From positions 1-64,000 of the forward strand of contig CAXFIU010000001.1 in assembly GCA_964003245.1 (NCBI GenBank): DNA of 64,000 nucleotides. The letters run 5' to 3'. Position 1 is the first letter of the stretch, and each line of letters begins with the position of its first letter. A program made the translations under genes and the position numbers. The DNA is from MGIIb-O2 sp964003245. GTDB taxonomy: Archaea > Thermoplasmatota > Poseidoniia > Poseidoniales > Thalassarchaeaceae. The notes beneath the pieces were generated by a model. That model had not been told where the DNA came from, did not search any database, and saw only the letters and a list, made by a program, of their open reading frames with translations. Positions 1 through 9,544 of the stretch are shown here, piece after piece.

Positions 1-2
1 TA

Positions 3-3000
3 CGCAGAGCCCCTGCAATCAATCACTCACAGACAATTCTTCTAGTTTTGATATTTTTAATGCCGATGTATTCACCAATTACCAATGTCTCTGCTGACAC
101 GAGAATAAGTGCCAACGATTTCGAAATTCTTGATGAAATGACAGACGTACTTTCTCAGAGAGAAGACGTAATATCTTCAGAATTGGTCAAAAATATCGCG
201 GCTCCTTCACTTGAAGGAGTTACAAATTCAGTAACTCCAACAAATCAGGATGACCCTCTTTATGGAATAAATGATTTATTTTCAGACTCAACTATTGTAG
301 ATACTACTCCTCCCGAAGTAATTCATCCAGGACCCTATGATCTTCTAATAAATCCTGAAAAATCTCCTCCGGGGGCCGTTAATACTGTCTGGCAAACAAT
401 TTTCAATTTGACAGATTATTTGATTTGGACAAAGTATACTGATTTAGACGGTAATCAAGTTGAAAAGTTCGAAGTAGTTACTTTTACTGCATCATTGTTT
501 TCTTTAATTGATCCTGAGACTGATGCATTCCTACATGCAATTGATGTTGATGACGATGGTCAAAATGATATTCAAGTTGGGCTTCAGATAGCGTTTGATT
601 TGGGTAATGAATTTGGTATTGAAGGAGATACTCTTTGGGTTAAGCCAACAATTTCTTTCACAGTAGTTGCATTAGAATCTAGTGAAGGAGATGCTGTTTG
701 GGATGATTTACAAAATCTCCAAGTTTCGCTATTGAAAGCATTCGCTTATTCTGAAGGAATTCTAACAGGTGGAGAAAGTTATGTTTGGGTTATCGATTCA
801 TCCTTTACAACTCCACCAATTGACTTTTCTTTGGATGTTGGTATAGAGAGATTATATTTTGATATTTCAAATGCAGCGTCAAGTTTAGTTTCTAGTCTTC
901 TTGCATTCATTAGTATAGGAATTCCTTTACCAGGTGGTGATCAGTCAGACATTGTTCTTTCTTCGCTTTCTGCACCATATTCAATCCTGATTAATAATAA
1001 TGGACAAACGAATTGTCCTGATAGATACTCTCCAATAGAATTGTCCACTTTACCATCTTCACAAATATCTTGTGGAGTTGTTGCTGGATTTGGATATGTT
1101 CATTTTTCTCCTCAAGACACTAACGAAGATAGGGATGTTTGGGAAGTCGCTTATATCGAGGCTACTGTACATCCAAATGGAGTTTCTACAAGACTTCCCT
1201 CAGAAGTAAATTTGGTTATTAGAACCGATACAACATTGGCTGAAGGTGCGGGTGGAGCTGGTGAAAACGCTCTCGATACAATTGAATACTATGCCGATAG
1301 GAAATCTGATTTACACATTCATTTCCATGAAAATAAAGCAGGTCAACCAACTTCTGATTCTGAACCAAGCGGTAACTCCACCGATACTTTAGGGTGGCTA
1401 AGAGGTATGCCTGCAGGTAGCCTATCCTCAGATGAAATCGATAGAGTTTTCACAATGCTTGGATCTAAATCCTCACCGGAATTGCCTGGTGGACAACCTG
1501 AAAAATTAGGTTTCATTATTGCAATAAAGAATTTTTCAAGAGATACAACGCAAAATGTCGATGATCCTACTCTTCCAATTAATCCCGCTTACCCCCCTAA
1601 GACCTTGGTTCTGATTCGTTCAGTTGAAAGCATTCAATCAATAGAATATGATTCATGGCATAAAAGAGGAGATATTGCTACAGATCATAGTAAACTTAGC
1701 CTCGAACTTAAAGATTTACCAACTTCAATTGCAGTATTCGGTTCATTTGAACTGGGCAGTACTGAATCATCCGATACGAGTCTCGACACAGGCGCTAACT
1801 TAGATTTCGCATCTAAGATACTAGATTCTGTAATTCTTAACTTGGTGAACTTATTCTTAGATGTAGGGGATATAATAAATTCAGTCCCAGGTGAAGCTAT
1901 TTCAGTACTTACTGGTGATGTTGGCGGTGTAGGAGCAAACTCATTTGCAGGTAGAGATGTTAATTTATTGATGACTGATAATCTATTGGCAAGTCGAGTT
2001 AGTATGGAAATCGGTGTACTTTCTTTACAAATAGGGTCAAGTCCCCATCCTGTTGCTCAAGATGATCATATCATAATTTCTAAAGATCGAGACTTAAATC
2101 AGGTTATTGGCGAATTTGGAGTCAGAGAACCTATTGTTCCCGTTGCTTCGAGTATTCGATTTAGTGGGCTATCTGAGTTTACATTCGGTGATGATAATGT
2201 TACTGATGTCCAATCAATAGGAATAAAAACTAATTCAGATGAATCATTCAGATTCTCATTTATTGAACATGATAGAAACACTCTTGAAAATTTTTCATTT
2301 CAAAGTCTATACCTCTCAGATATACCAAATAATATTTCTATCGAATTAAATGAAGACTCTTTGAGTTATGATGCTAACGAAGGAATAGAATTGATCTCTT
2401 ATGTTGGTTTAGATGGCGAACAGCGCCAGGCAGCAAATATTCACGATATGCCCTCTGAGTTTGTTTTTGAATTTGGTGAACAGACCAGTTTTATTGCAGA
2501 AACTCCAATTTCTACAGTGGAAGTTCAGATTAGTAATTCTTCCGACCCTGTTACTATGACCGGTGATCATTTCTTGTTTCATCATGACTCTAATAACGAG
2601 ACATCTACTATATCGACTCGATTGACAGGAATACAGGAATTAGGTTGGATACCGCCTATTGAGGAAGGTTCTCTAGGTCCGTCGGGTCGAGGCACAGCAT
2701 TCCTAAAATCAGCGGGCGATAGGCCAATGAGTATCAATGTAGACAATGCTCCAACGGTTGACTCATCAGGATTATCGGCATTAGCTCTAATCGAACCATT
2801 ACCGTCTTATCTTACTGTTGAAGTTCCAACTGGTGAATCATCTAATTCTGATTTGGTATTACCTGAATTTAATTCAACTCAAGGACTTTCAGGTGTTGCC
2901 TTTTTCATTGGTGGCTTTTCTGATTTTGGTAGATCAATTAATTCTGTATTAGCTGGTTTAACTAGCGATATCTCAACAGGTACAGACGAAGTTGATGAAT

Positions 3001-4370
3001 CCTTTTCATATGCCTTACAATTAGAATCAGATTCTGCATTTGACCTTACTTTAGAAGCCACATATGGGAAAGATGTAACTTCAGAACCGCCATGGGTGCA
3101 TGGAATATCATTCCAGTCTGCTCCTGAGGGATTATCGAATGGATTCCATATCAAAACATGGTTACCTGGTTTGCCTCCACAAATTGATATGACAATTGCT
3201 AGGGATACTCTAGCAAATGGTGAAGATTGGTATATACAAGTCTCAATGGACGGATGGACACCTGCTCGAGAAGAATTTATGATTCATGCATATGGCGTGA
3301 ATGGACAAGATTTGTTGATGACAATGCAGGGGCTAAGTCCAGGAGAATCTACTAGTTTGTATATTGATTCAATTTTTGAAATTAGAGAATCCGGAGGAAT
3401 TACGACAGTTTCAACCGGAACACAATTTAGCATATCTGAGAGGCTAGATTGGATACACATGATGTTGATTAATCGAGATTCCCAAAGCCGAACGGAGATG
3501 TTGATTAATGAAATTCCTAAGTCAATTTCTTTACAAGCCAGTCTTGGAACTGCAATATCTATTGGTATGAGTGTCCCAGAACAAGAAAGAATAGAAGGAT
3601 TTGCTGTAGGCTCTTTGATGTTGCAACAGATGCAATGGATGGATGGTTTTTGGTGGCCAGCAACTGTATTTTTGAAAGACGTACCAGGGTATATCAATTT
3701 GACAACTGCTCCTGAAATGAATTTTGATATCACTAAGAATCTTGCTTTCCAAGGTCTCCCAAATCTTGATTTTTCTTCTTCAGATGATGGAATGTCATTG
3801 TATATTGAGGCATTCGGAAGAGCAATAAATTCTCGTGGAGATATTATTCTTCTAGCAGAAGGAATGACTGATAAGATGGTCATAAAACCAACAACTGATT
3901 TTGGTTTAGAAATACGTTCAGGCGGAAGCGGAGTTGAAAAAATATATGTCAGAGTTAACGATGTTCCGACAGGAACAAGTCAAGTAGGAACTCCGCCAGT
4001 TTATCTTGAAGAAATGGAAGCTATGGGAGAAAATCTTCGAAGTGCTACTTTGCATATTAGAGAATTAGTAGGTCCTTACAGTGTAATTGAAGTTGATGAC
4101 GTAGATGGTGGGAAAATAATTGTCTCAGCTAAAGTAAGTACTGAGTTCGCTGGGCAAGAAATACAAGTTAGAGGTGTTCTTATTGATGCCCAAACTACTG
4201 GGGGTGTCCCAACAGGCACTACTCTCGGTGTCAATGGTTTATCTTCGGATCTCTCAATATTGAATTTGGTTCCTGGTTTGGGAGGCTCAACACATCACTT
4301 TTTAGTTCCAGAACCATTTACTTCCGCAATATTAACTGTTATTGCCACAATATCTGCTGGAGGTGATTAA
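3..4370 (+). CDS. Giant exported surface protein, 5' end outside window
   Basis: I do not recognise a named family. The reading frame is open to the left edge, and the residues before the first in-window start candidate (TTG at 48) form a signal peptide: arginines, then a hydrophobic run ending at an ALA-type site near 'ITNVSA'. The true start is therefore probably just upstream. More than 1440 residues follow, rich in Ser, Thr, Asp and short beta-strand-like segments, with an acidic 'DVDDDGQND' stretch that may bind calcium. A short motif, hydrophobic-Pro-x-x-hydrophobic, recurs with 'DLPTSIAV', 'DIPNNISI', 'PLPSYLTV', 'GLPPQIDM', 'EIPKSISL' and 'DVPGYINL', suggesting degenerate beta repeats. 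It is followed with no gap by a small membrane protein that may partner or anchor it. Export is well supported; function is unknown. Confidence 0.75.
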   Translation, partial: RRAPAINHSQTILLVLIFLMPMYSPITNVSADTRISANDFEILDEMTDVLSQREDVISSELVKNIAAPSLEGVTNSVTPTNQDDPLYGINDLFSDSTIVDTTPPEVIHPGPYDLLINPEKSPPGAVNTVWQTIFNLTDYLIWTKYTDLDGNQVEKFEVVTFTASLFSLIDPETDAFLHAIDVDDDGQNDIQVGLQIAFDLGNEFGIEGDTLWVKPTISFTVVALESSEGDAVWDDLQNLQVSLLKAFAYSEGILTGGESYVWVIDSSFTTPPIDFSLDVGIERLYFDISNAASSLVSSLLAFISIGIPLPGGDQSDIVLSSLSAPYSILINNNGQTNCPDRYSPIELSTLPSSQISCGVVAGFGYVHFSPQDTNEDRDVWEVAYIEATVHPNGVSTRLPSEVNLVIRTDTTLAEGAGGAGENALDTIEYYADRKSDLHIHFHENKAGQPTSDSEPSGNSTDTLGWLRGMPAGSLSSDEIDRVFTMLGSKSSPELPGGQPEKLGFIIAIKNFSRDTTQNVDDPTLPINPAYPPKTLVLIRSVESIQSIEYDSWHKRGDIATDHSKLSLELKDLPTSIAVFGSFELGSTESSDTSLDTGANLDFASKILDSVILNLVNLFLDVGDIINSVPGEAISVLTGDVGGVGANSFAGRDVNLLMTDNLLASRVSMEIGVLSLQIGSSPHPVAQDDHIIISKDRDLNQVIGEFGVREPIVPVASSIRFSGLSEFTFGDDNVTDVQSIGIKTNSDESFRFSFIEHDRNTLENFSFQSLYLSDIPNNISIELNEDSLSYDANEGIELISYVGLDGEQRQAANIHDMPSEFVFEFGEQTSFIAETPISTVEVQISNSSDPVTMTGDHFLFHHDSNNETSTISTRLTGIQELGWIPPIEEGSLGPSGRGTAFLKSAGDRPMSINVDNAPTVDSSGLSALALIEPLPSYLTVEVPTGESSNSDLVLPEFNSTQGLSGVAFFIGGFSDFGRSINSVLAGLTSDISTGTDEVDESFSYALQLESDSAFDLTLEATYGKDVTSEPPWVHGISFQSAPEGLSNGFHIKTWLPGLPPQIDMTIARDTLANGEDWYIQVSMDGWTPAREEFMIHAYGVNGQDLLMTMQGLSPGESTSLYIDSIFEIRESGGITTVSTGTQFSISERLDWIHMMLINRDSQSRTEMLINEIPKSISLQASLGTAISIGMSVPEQERIEGFAVGSLMLQQMQWMDGFWWPATVFLKDVPGYINLTTAPEMNFDITKNLAFQGLPNLDFSSSDDGMSLYIEAFGRAINSRGDIILLAEGMTDKMVIKPTTDFGLEIRSGGSGVEKIYVRVNDVPTGTSQVGTPPVYLEEMEAMGENLRSATLHIRELVGPYSVIEVDDVDGGKIIVSAKVSTEFAGQEIQVRGVLIDAQTTGGVPTGTTLGVNGLSSDLSILNLVPGLGGSTHHFLVPEPFTSAILTVIATISAGGD

Positions 4371-4931
4371 ATCGGATTACTTGAGAAATCAAAAAATCAG
4401 GATATAGAAGAGACTCTTGAAGAAGAATATGCTCATGATGTTTTGGTTAAATTAGAAGACTCCATCAGTTTCATTTCACCAATTAGAGTGGTAATTGTTT
4501 CTATAGTTGCTCTAATGATTATTTCTTCAACAATTGTTGCTGTGACTTGGATAGTACCTTATGACAAGGTCACAGTAGATGTTGTTTACATTCAAAGTAG
4601 TGCAGGTCATGTGATTTTAACTGAAGTAGATAATGATGGGAGTCGAGCTATATCTGATATAAGTCTAATAATCCGTTTTATTAATTCAGATAATATTGAG
4701 ATTGATAGAACTTCTTTCAACAAATCTTCTCTTCCTGCTCATAGTTCAGTTTCTGGAGATAGTTTAGAATTAATTGTAATTGGGCCATCCGTTTGGGAAA
4801 ATTATACTATTGATATTGATCTAGAATATACAAAGAGTAACAATGATAATTCCAAGATAGAATTGGAGTATGTAGTCGGTGAATGGAAAATGGAACAATT
4901 TAGTCATGGCACTGGTATTGACTTTTTCTAA
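4371..4931 (+). CDS. Small single-pass membrane protein, probable ATC start
   Basis: About 186 residues: an acidic N-terminal region of about 35 residues, one membrane helix (residues about 40-64, beginning 'IRVVIVSIVALMIISS'), then an outside domain rich in beta-type sequence. The only conventional start is TTG at 4443, which has no Shine-Dalgarno and would remove 24 coding-like residues. The frame is open back to the stop codon of the upstream gene (4368-4370). The next codon, ATC at 4371, lies three bases after GGAGGTGAT (4359-4367), the same signal and spacing used by ATG genes elsewhere in the window. I therefore place the start at ATC. Stop readthrough or a single-base error (ATG read as ATC) are alternatives. 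The tight coupling suggests it works with the giant exported protein. Function is unknown. Confidence 0.65.
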   Translation: MGLLEKSKNQDIEETLEEEYAHDVLVKLEDSISFISPIRVVIVSIVALMIISSTIVAVTWIVPYDKVTVDVVYIQSSAGHVILTEVDNDGSRAISDISLIIRFINSDNIEIDRTSFNKSSLPAHSSVSGDSLELIVIGPSVWENYTIDIDLEYTKSNNDNSKIELEYVVGEWKMEQFSHGTGIDFF

Positions 4932-5012
4932 CTCCGTTAGAATCCAATGTATGAATCCTTCAGGGTTCAACTAACCCATATACTCAAAACCATCTTTAGT
5001 AGGGGGAACTTC

Positions 5013-8000
5013 ATGAGCAAGCGTACTGTATGCTTAATTTTAGGGCTCTTTCTACTTTCATACATACCTGCTACTGATTTCTTTGAAGAATCAGACGAAT
5101 CATTTGGAACAAATATGGATGATAAAATAGAACGAGTAGAAATCTCCCCCAATCCAAATAGTATTACTGATTTAGGATCTCCAATAATCACAGATAGTGT
5201 TGAATCTATACGCTCTGAACATGCCGACTCTAGTATTGGAGTGTTCACACATTCAGGCCTTATTCCTAGTGTATACTTCTCTGAAGATATTGCAACAATT
5301 AGGGCAGACCTTGCTTTAGTTATAATAGACGGAAATACTGGTTTATGGGATGCTAGAATGGAATTGATGGAAATAAACGGTCTAGAAATTCGCTCCACTA
5401 TCCCTCCCTCAGGTTACTTAGTTCAGGGTTCAGAAGAACAGTTTAATGAATTAAAGAACATTCAATCTGTTGAATCTATTCACAATGTTCCTGCGGGTCT
5501 AATGGTTCATCCATCTCTTTACGATGCTCCTGAAGATCAAAGTCTCGTGGTTGAAATCACAGGATGGAAGAATTCAGATCTCGTGCGTCAATTAGAGGTA
5601 TTAGATGATAATCTCCAAGATGTTGCAGATTTGTGGTTGTCAGAATCATGGTCTCCTGATTCAGGAATCTTCTGGGGGGAAATAGAAACAAATGATATTT
5701 CTAAAATCATTAAGCATCCTTCTGTCTCTTACATCGCTCCTGTACCAGTACTTGAATTAATGAATAATGAAGCTAGAGGCCATATGGGAATTAATACTGT
5801 AGAAAATTTCTTTATCACTGGTTTGAATGGTTCTGGGCAAAAGATAGCAGTTGGTGATTCAGGTTTAGATGATGATCATGGAGATTTTACAGGTAGAGTC
5901 GCAGGTCTAGATTCTGTTACTCCAGGGGATCCTTCTACTGCAGATCCTTCTGATGGGCATGGCACACATGTAGCATGTACTGTACTCGGCTCTGGAATGA
6001 GAAGTAGTGGTACTTACCAAGGAATCGCTCCCGAAGCAGACCTTTATTTTCAAGCAATGGAAGATGATGATACTGGAGCATTATATTCAATTGGCATTAA
6101 CAGTATGTTGAATGAAGCTTACAATGCCGGTGCTCGCCTCCATACTAACAGTTGGGGATCTCCAACCGGTGGCGATTACACTACATCATCTGAAGATGCT
6201 GATGATCGCGTATCCACTTGGGATCAATACTGGCAATATCAAGGGATGACAGTATTATTTGCAGCAGGTAATGAAAGAAATGATGGAATATCTTCTCCAG
6301 GGACTGCAAAAAATGTAATTACAATTGGCGGCCATGTAAATAGATACAATGGGGCTCCTGATGATATGTACTACTGGAGTAGTAGAGGCCCTACAGATGA
6401 TGGCCGAATTAAACCTGATCTCGTTGCTCCAGGTGACTATGTCCGTTCTTGCAAATCTCAAGAGGCAAGTAGTGCTTCAGGATCTTGGAGTAATAATTGG
6501 TATCTAGAATATAGTGGAACTTCTATGGCTACTCCAGCAGCAGCAGGTGCTGCGGTATTGGTTAGAGAATACTTGATGGAAGTAGCCTCAAGACCTGCAC
6601 CTCAAGCAGCTCTAATCAAGGCTTTACTAATTCTTGGCGCGGAAGACATGGGTAACAGAAATATCCCGAATAATGATGAAGGCTGGGGAAGAGTAAATCT
6701 AGTCAATACTTTAGTTCCCGATAGTGATGTAGGAATTTTTGTTGACGATAGATCTCGGTTGTCCTCTGGCCAAATTAGTGACTATTCGTTTGAAATCACA
6801 AGAGCAGGAGAGCCTCTGAAAGTAGTACTTGCTTGGTCTGATTATCCAGGATCATCTTCATCTTCAACTCAATTAAGAAATGATTTAGATTTAGAAATTA
6901 CTAATCCAAACGGACTTCTTTACAAAGGCAATGTTTTCACTAATGGACAATCCGTAACAAATGGACAAAAGGATTCCAAAAATAATGTTGAAGTAGTACT
7001 TGTAGATAATGCAATGGTTGGCACATGGAGTGTTAGGGTGAAAGACTCATCTCATGGCGGAAGTAGTTTCTATCAGTCCTATTCTCTTGCAGTTAGAGGA
7101 GTTAATGTTAATGATTTAGACCCTGATCCAACTTTCGTATCTGATTCATTTGATTTATCAGTTCCAATACCTCAGGTCGATGAAGAAGTTGAGTTTTCAA
7201 TTTCACTCATCAATCAGGGCGCTGGGAGTGTACCCGAACTTTCTGTCTTGGCGGCAGTTAATAGTGTAACAATCAGTACAAAAACCATCAGTCTTTCTCC
7301 GGGGGAATATGCTGAATTAACTTGGAATTGGACACCTAGCCAAGACGGTGAGAATATTATCTCATTCTATATTGATCCCAATGACGATGTCGAAGAAGTA
7401 TCAGAATCTAATAATCAGCTTTTTGAAACGATAATTGTTAGTGTTCCTGGAGTTAGAGTAACTAGCGATAATCCTACAATGTTGATTGAAGGTACAACAG
7501 ATAGTTCAACAACCTGGTCCCTTCAATTATCAAATACGGCACTTTTTGAAACCAATGCTAGCATTGTAGTTTCAGAACCGGTAAGGATGCAAGATGGTAT
7601 AGAATTTGATTGGTTTTCATCATTTTCAAATAATACATTTAATTTAATGCCGGCAGAATCAGCATCAGTTGATCTATCAGTTATTCATCCTGCTCCTCCT
7701 GAACCAGGACTTTATCGGATGATTGTAACAGGAACCGATACTGAGAATCAAATACAATCTGAATTTGAGATATATCTAGAAGTCCCTCTTCTTTCTAACG
7801 CAGATATCTTACTCCCTCCTGGTCAGATAAAGGTGAACCCTCTAGTCTCAACACCATTGCAGATAGAAGTTAAGAATGAAGGAAATGGCCCTCAGACATA
7901 CGATGTCGAATTAATTTCTCCATCTGGATGGAGTCTAGGTCTAGATTCAATAGGATCTTTTGCTGGTTCCTCCCATGGTTCCACAGGTTCTTTGGATAAA

Positions 8001-9479
8001 GGAGAAACTAGAATTATTGATGTTACAATAAATCCGCCCGGTGCAATGATTCCCGCAGAGACTCTGTTTTCTGGTTCCATCTCTGTACATTCTAGAGTTA
8101 GTTCAGATTCCTGGTTTGAAGATATAAATATGGTAGTTGAGAATGTAGATGTCGTTACTTTAACTCCAACCTCTGATGGAGTAGAACGTGAAGTTTCTGC
8201 TGATGATACATTAGAATGGGATGTTAGTTTCAATAATCAAGGAAATCGAGATTTAGAATTAACTCCTTATGTTCTTTCTACACCGAATGGTTGGTCATTG
8301 ACAGGTACTCAGAATTCATTTACAGTAATATCTGGAGAGGAATTCATATTACCTTTATCACTCAACGGTAATGGACTTGCTAAGAGTGGTGATTTGAAGA
8401 TTAGATTTGTTACAGATGATGGTTTTACTATTGACTGGAATAGGACAATAGATGTCATTTCTGGAGCAATTCCTAATATTGATTTCTTCCAAGTCGCTTT
8501 ACCTGATGGGACTTCTGCGAATACTCCATTGGGTGTTGATGCCCATCCAGTAGGTGGAATTGGATTTGATTTATTATGGCAGGTTTCCAATTCTGGAACA
8601 ATGACTTGGAGACCTAGCATTTCAATGGATTTACCAGATGAGGATTGGCAGTATTCATGTTCTAGTGATCCAACTATAATGGTTGACTCTACTGTAACAG
8701 TAATTTGTAATATAATAATTCCTCTATCTGCCGAAGCAGGTTCTGAACCATCAATTTCACTAATCTTAGATGGAGGAGGAATTGTAGCGCAAGACACAAT
8801 TTCCCTCTATGTTGAAACAATTTCTAAAGTCACTTGGACTGTTACTCAACAATTCGATTCTCCTGAAGGTTTCAACAATGAATTACATTTAGAACTACAG
8901 AATGTAGGTAATTCTGATATTTCAGAGATACTAGAGGTAAGCGCTCCTTCTGGTTGGGGCGAATTAATTTTAGATAGTCAATGGGTCAATTTAAGGCCGG
9001 GAGAGACTAGGTCTGTAGAAATAGGATATAATCCTCCAAAAAGCTCTGATGGAGTCATCACCATCTCTCTCTCTAATTCGGATGCAATTGAAGATTCAAA
9101 GATAGAAGTTCAGATCAATGTCCTATCAAACGGAGATTCAGAGGGTATAAATCTGACAAATGTCCTTCTAATCGTTCTAATTATGATTCTATTAGTTTGC
9201 GGTCTAGGTTTAGCTATGTTTGTTCGTAGAGGGGGAGAGATCCAATCTTTAATTCCCGAGAAAGTAGTTGAAAATTTGACTCGAGAGGAAGATGAAGAAG
9301 TATCGAGCGGAGTTCCTTGTTGGATCTGTAGTGTTGATATTATCATAGGTCAGGCTTGGGCTTGTTTAGAATGCGGTGCAAGGTATCATATGGATGGACA
9401 GGTACAGGGTTGTAGCATTATAGAAAGAGGAAATTGTTTGCATTGTGATGCAGACATAGATCAGCTCACAGAAGTATGA
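5013..9479 (+). CDS. Membrane-anchored subtilisin-like protease (S8) with cytosolic Cys/His finger
   Basis: A secreted serine endopeptidase of the subtilase family, about 1488 residues. I start at ATG 5013, which opens directly with a signal peptide ('MSKRTVCLILGLFLLSY'); an ATG at 4947 would bury it. Catalytic residues are visible: Asp282 (GDSGLD), His316 (DGHGTHVA), the oxyanion Asn379 (HTNSWG) and Ser504 (SGTSMATP). Residues about 60-265 look like a pro-region. After the catalytic domain come CARDB/NEW3-type beta-sandwich repeats, then a membrane helix at about 1380-1404 followed by arginines. The cytosolic tail holds C-x2-C-x11-C-x2-C-x4-H-x7-C-x7-C-x2-C. The body should face outside and digest proteins. 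The finger is not a usual part of the family. Confidence 0.93.
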   Translation: MSKRTVCLILGLFLLSYIPATDFFEESDESFGTNMDDKIERVEISPNPNSITDLGSPIITDSVESIRSEHADSSIGVFTHSGLIPSVYFSEDIATIRADLALVIIDGNTGLWDARMELMEINGLEIRSTIPPSGYLVQGSEEQFNELKNIQSVESIHNVPAGLMVHPSLYDAPEDQSLVVEITGWKNSDLVRQLEVLDDNLQDVADLWLSESWSPDSGIFWGEIETNDISKIIKHPSVSYIAPVPVLELMNNEARGHMGINTVENFFITGLNGSGQKIAVGDSGLDDDHGDFTGRVAGLDSVTPGDPSTADPSDGHGTHVACTVLGSGMRSSGTYQGIAPEADLYFQAMEDDDTGALYSIGINSMLNEAYNAGARLHTNSWGSPTGGDYTTSSEDADDRVSTWDQYWQYQGMTVLFAAGNERNDGISSPGTAKNVITIGGHVNRYNGAPDDMYYWSSRGPTDDGRIKPDLVAPGDYVRSCKSQEASSASGSWSNNWYLEYSGTSMATPAAAGAAVLVREYLMEVASRPAPQAALIKALLILGAEDMGNRNIPNNDEGWGRVNLVNTLVPDSDVGIFVDDRSRLSSGQISDYSFEITRAGEPLKVVLAWSDYPGSSSSSTQLRNDLDLEITNPNGLLYKGNVFTNGQSVTNGQKDSKNNVEVVLVDNAMVGTWSVRVKDSSHGGSSFYQSYSLAVRGVNVNDLDPDPTFVSDSFDLSVPIPQVDEEVEFSISLINQGAGSVPELSVLAAVNSVTISTKTISLSPGEYAELTWNWTPSQDGENIISFYIDPNDDVEEVSESNNQLFETIIVSVPGVRVTSDNPTMLIEGTTDSSTTWSLQLSNTALFETNASIVVSEPVRMQDGIEFDWFSSFSNNTFNLMPAESASVDLSVIHPAPPEPGLYRMIVTGTDTENQIQSEFEIYLEVPLLSNADILLPPGQIKVNPLVSTPLQIEVKNEGNGPQTYDVELISPSGWSLGLDSIGSFAGSSHGSTGSLDKGETRIIDVTINPPGAMIPAETLFSGSISVHSRVSSDSWFEDINMVVENVDVVTLTPTSDGVEREVSADDTLEWDVSFNNQGNRDLELTPYVLSTPNGWSLTGTQNSFTVISGEEFILPLSLNGNGLAKSGDLKIRFVTDDGFTIDWNRTIDVISGAIPNIDFFQVALPDGTSANTPLGVDAHPVGGIGFDLLWQVSNSGTMTWRPSISMDLPDEDWQYSCSSDPTIMVDSTVTVICNIIIPLSAEAGSEPSISLILDGGGIVAQDTISLYVETISKVTWTVTQQFDSPEGFNNELHLELQNVGNSDISEILEVSAPSGWGELILDSQWVNLRPGETRSVEIGYNPPKSSDGVITISLSNSDAIEDSKIEVQINVLSNGDSEGINLTNVLLIVLIMILLVCGLGLAMFVRRGGEIQSLIPEKVVENLTREEDEEVSSGVPCWICSVDIIIGQAWACLECGARYHMDGQVQGCSIIERGNCLHCDADIDQLTEV

Positions 9480-9544
9480 TAATAGCATATTTTAGTACAC
9501 GACAAGCACGAAGCCCTTAGAGGGAAGATTACTCCGGGTCAATC

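Noticed and set aside
3284..3883. 199-residue minus-strand open frame inside the giant exported gene
   Set aside because: Antisense shadow of a strongly supported gene; no ribosome-binding site or family motif.
8309..8797. 162-residue minus-strand open frame inside the subtilase gene
   Set aside because: Antisense to conserved repeat domains; no motif.
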